A stretch of 6,267 bases of DNA from Petrotoga sp. UBA5851 (GTDB taxonomy: Bacteria; Thermotogota; Thermotogae; Petrotogales; Petrotogaceae): positions 13,154 through 19,420 of the forward strand of contig DJGH01000074.1 in the NCBI GenBank assembly GCA_002431635.1, given 5' to 3'. Shown here piece after piece: positions 6,103 to 6,267 of the stretch (positions within the stretch are counted from its first letter, which is position 1; each line of letters starts with the position of its first letter). The notes under the pieces are model-generated. The model had not been told where the DNA came from. It made no database searches and saw nothing but the letters and a program-made list of their open reading frames with translations. The position numbers and the translations under genes are program-made.

Positions 6103-6267
6103 TTATACATTCTGGGTTTTTGCTAACTGTCTGTACTCTTCCAATATTCTGGGAAGATCCTCTTTCTTAAGTCTGCCGTGAACCTTTTCACCTATCATTA
6201 AAACAGGCGCAAGTCCGCATGCTCCAAGGCATCTTACTGCGTGCAGTGAAAAAATACCATCTGAAGT
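6103..6267 (-). CDS. hndA: NuoE-like [2Fe-2S] subunit, C-terminal fragment, HndA/HydC type
   Basis: The last 54 codons of a gene run in from the right edge and end at TAA 6105-6103. The fragment contains SLHAVRCLGACGLAPVLMI, the C-terminal half of the NuoE thioredoxin-like [2Fe-2S] site: the two cysteines spaced C-x3-C are the last two ligands, and the first two lie outside the window. GEKVHGRLKKEDL and a short helix close the protein, as in HydC/HndA. It is the first gene of the visible operon, 23 bases ahead of hndB. In the complex it would pair with the NuoF-like subunit at the nucleotide-reacting end of the relay. That it belongs to the Hnd hydrogenase and not to a complex I operon follows from the neighbours. 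Confidence 0.9.
   Translation of the reverse strand, partial: TSDGIFSLHAVRCLGACGLAPVLMIGEKVHGRLKKEDLPRILEEYRQLAKTQNV

Noticed and set aside
3873..6267. Reading the NuoE- and NuoF-like genes as part of a complex I operon
   Set aside because: The NuoF-like protein has extra N-terminal thioredoxin-like and C-terminal 2x[4Fe-4S] domains, and the next gene encodes an H-cluster hydrogenase; no membrane subunits are present.

Overview
The window is an AT-rich, densely coded bacterial segment in which every convincing gene lies on the minus strand, so it reads from right to left. Strong AGGAGG-type ribosome binding sites, short U-tailed terminators, a soluble [FeFe]-hydrogenase operon and an ATP-dependent PEP carboxykinase point to a strictly anaerobic fermenter. 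A Clostridia-like Firmicute fits best, but other anaerobes (for example Thermotogae or spirochaetes) carry similar genes, and the sequence alone does not fix the taxon.

Right part (2119-6267): four consecutive genes with 17-23 base gaps, in the order NuoE-like (C-terminal fragment, cut by the right edge), small [2Fe-2S] thioredoxin-like protein, NuoF-like flavoprotein, and [FeFe] hydrogenase catalytic subunit. This is the gene order of the hndABCD operon of Desulfovibrio fructosovorans, a multimeric cytoplasmic hydrogenase related to the electron-bifurcating HydABC enzymes. The flavoprotein would handle NAD(P)(H) at FMN, the iron-sulfur relays pass electrons, and the H-cluster subunit makes or consumes H2, probably coupled to ferredoxin. 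All H-cluster and relay cysteines that can be checked are present. An intrinsic terminator (2081-2109) closes the operon. Its promoter is outside the window.

Middle (1840-2118): a 279-base AT-rich gap holding that terminator, one or two candidate promoters for the next gene, and a leader hairpin close to its ribosome binding site.

Left part (1-1839): pckA, encoding ATP-dependent PEP carboxykinase with a short N-terminus and an intact active site. A perfect 10-bp hairpin terminator follows it. The six-T tail of this terminator runs almost directly into the ribosome binding site of a further gene of unknown function, which is cut by the left edge.

Hydrogenase and PEP carboxykinase together fit fermentative redox and C3/C4 metabolism, but they have separate signals and look like neighbouring units, not one operon. 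I see no mobile element, CRISPR array, tRNA or rRNA. The most unusual points are the three-cysteine HndB-like protein, the terminator-to-SD junction ahead of the unknown gene, and the pckA leader. The known parts are a good example of a described system; I do not see convincing evidence of a wholly new one.
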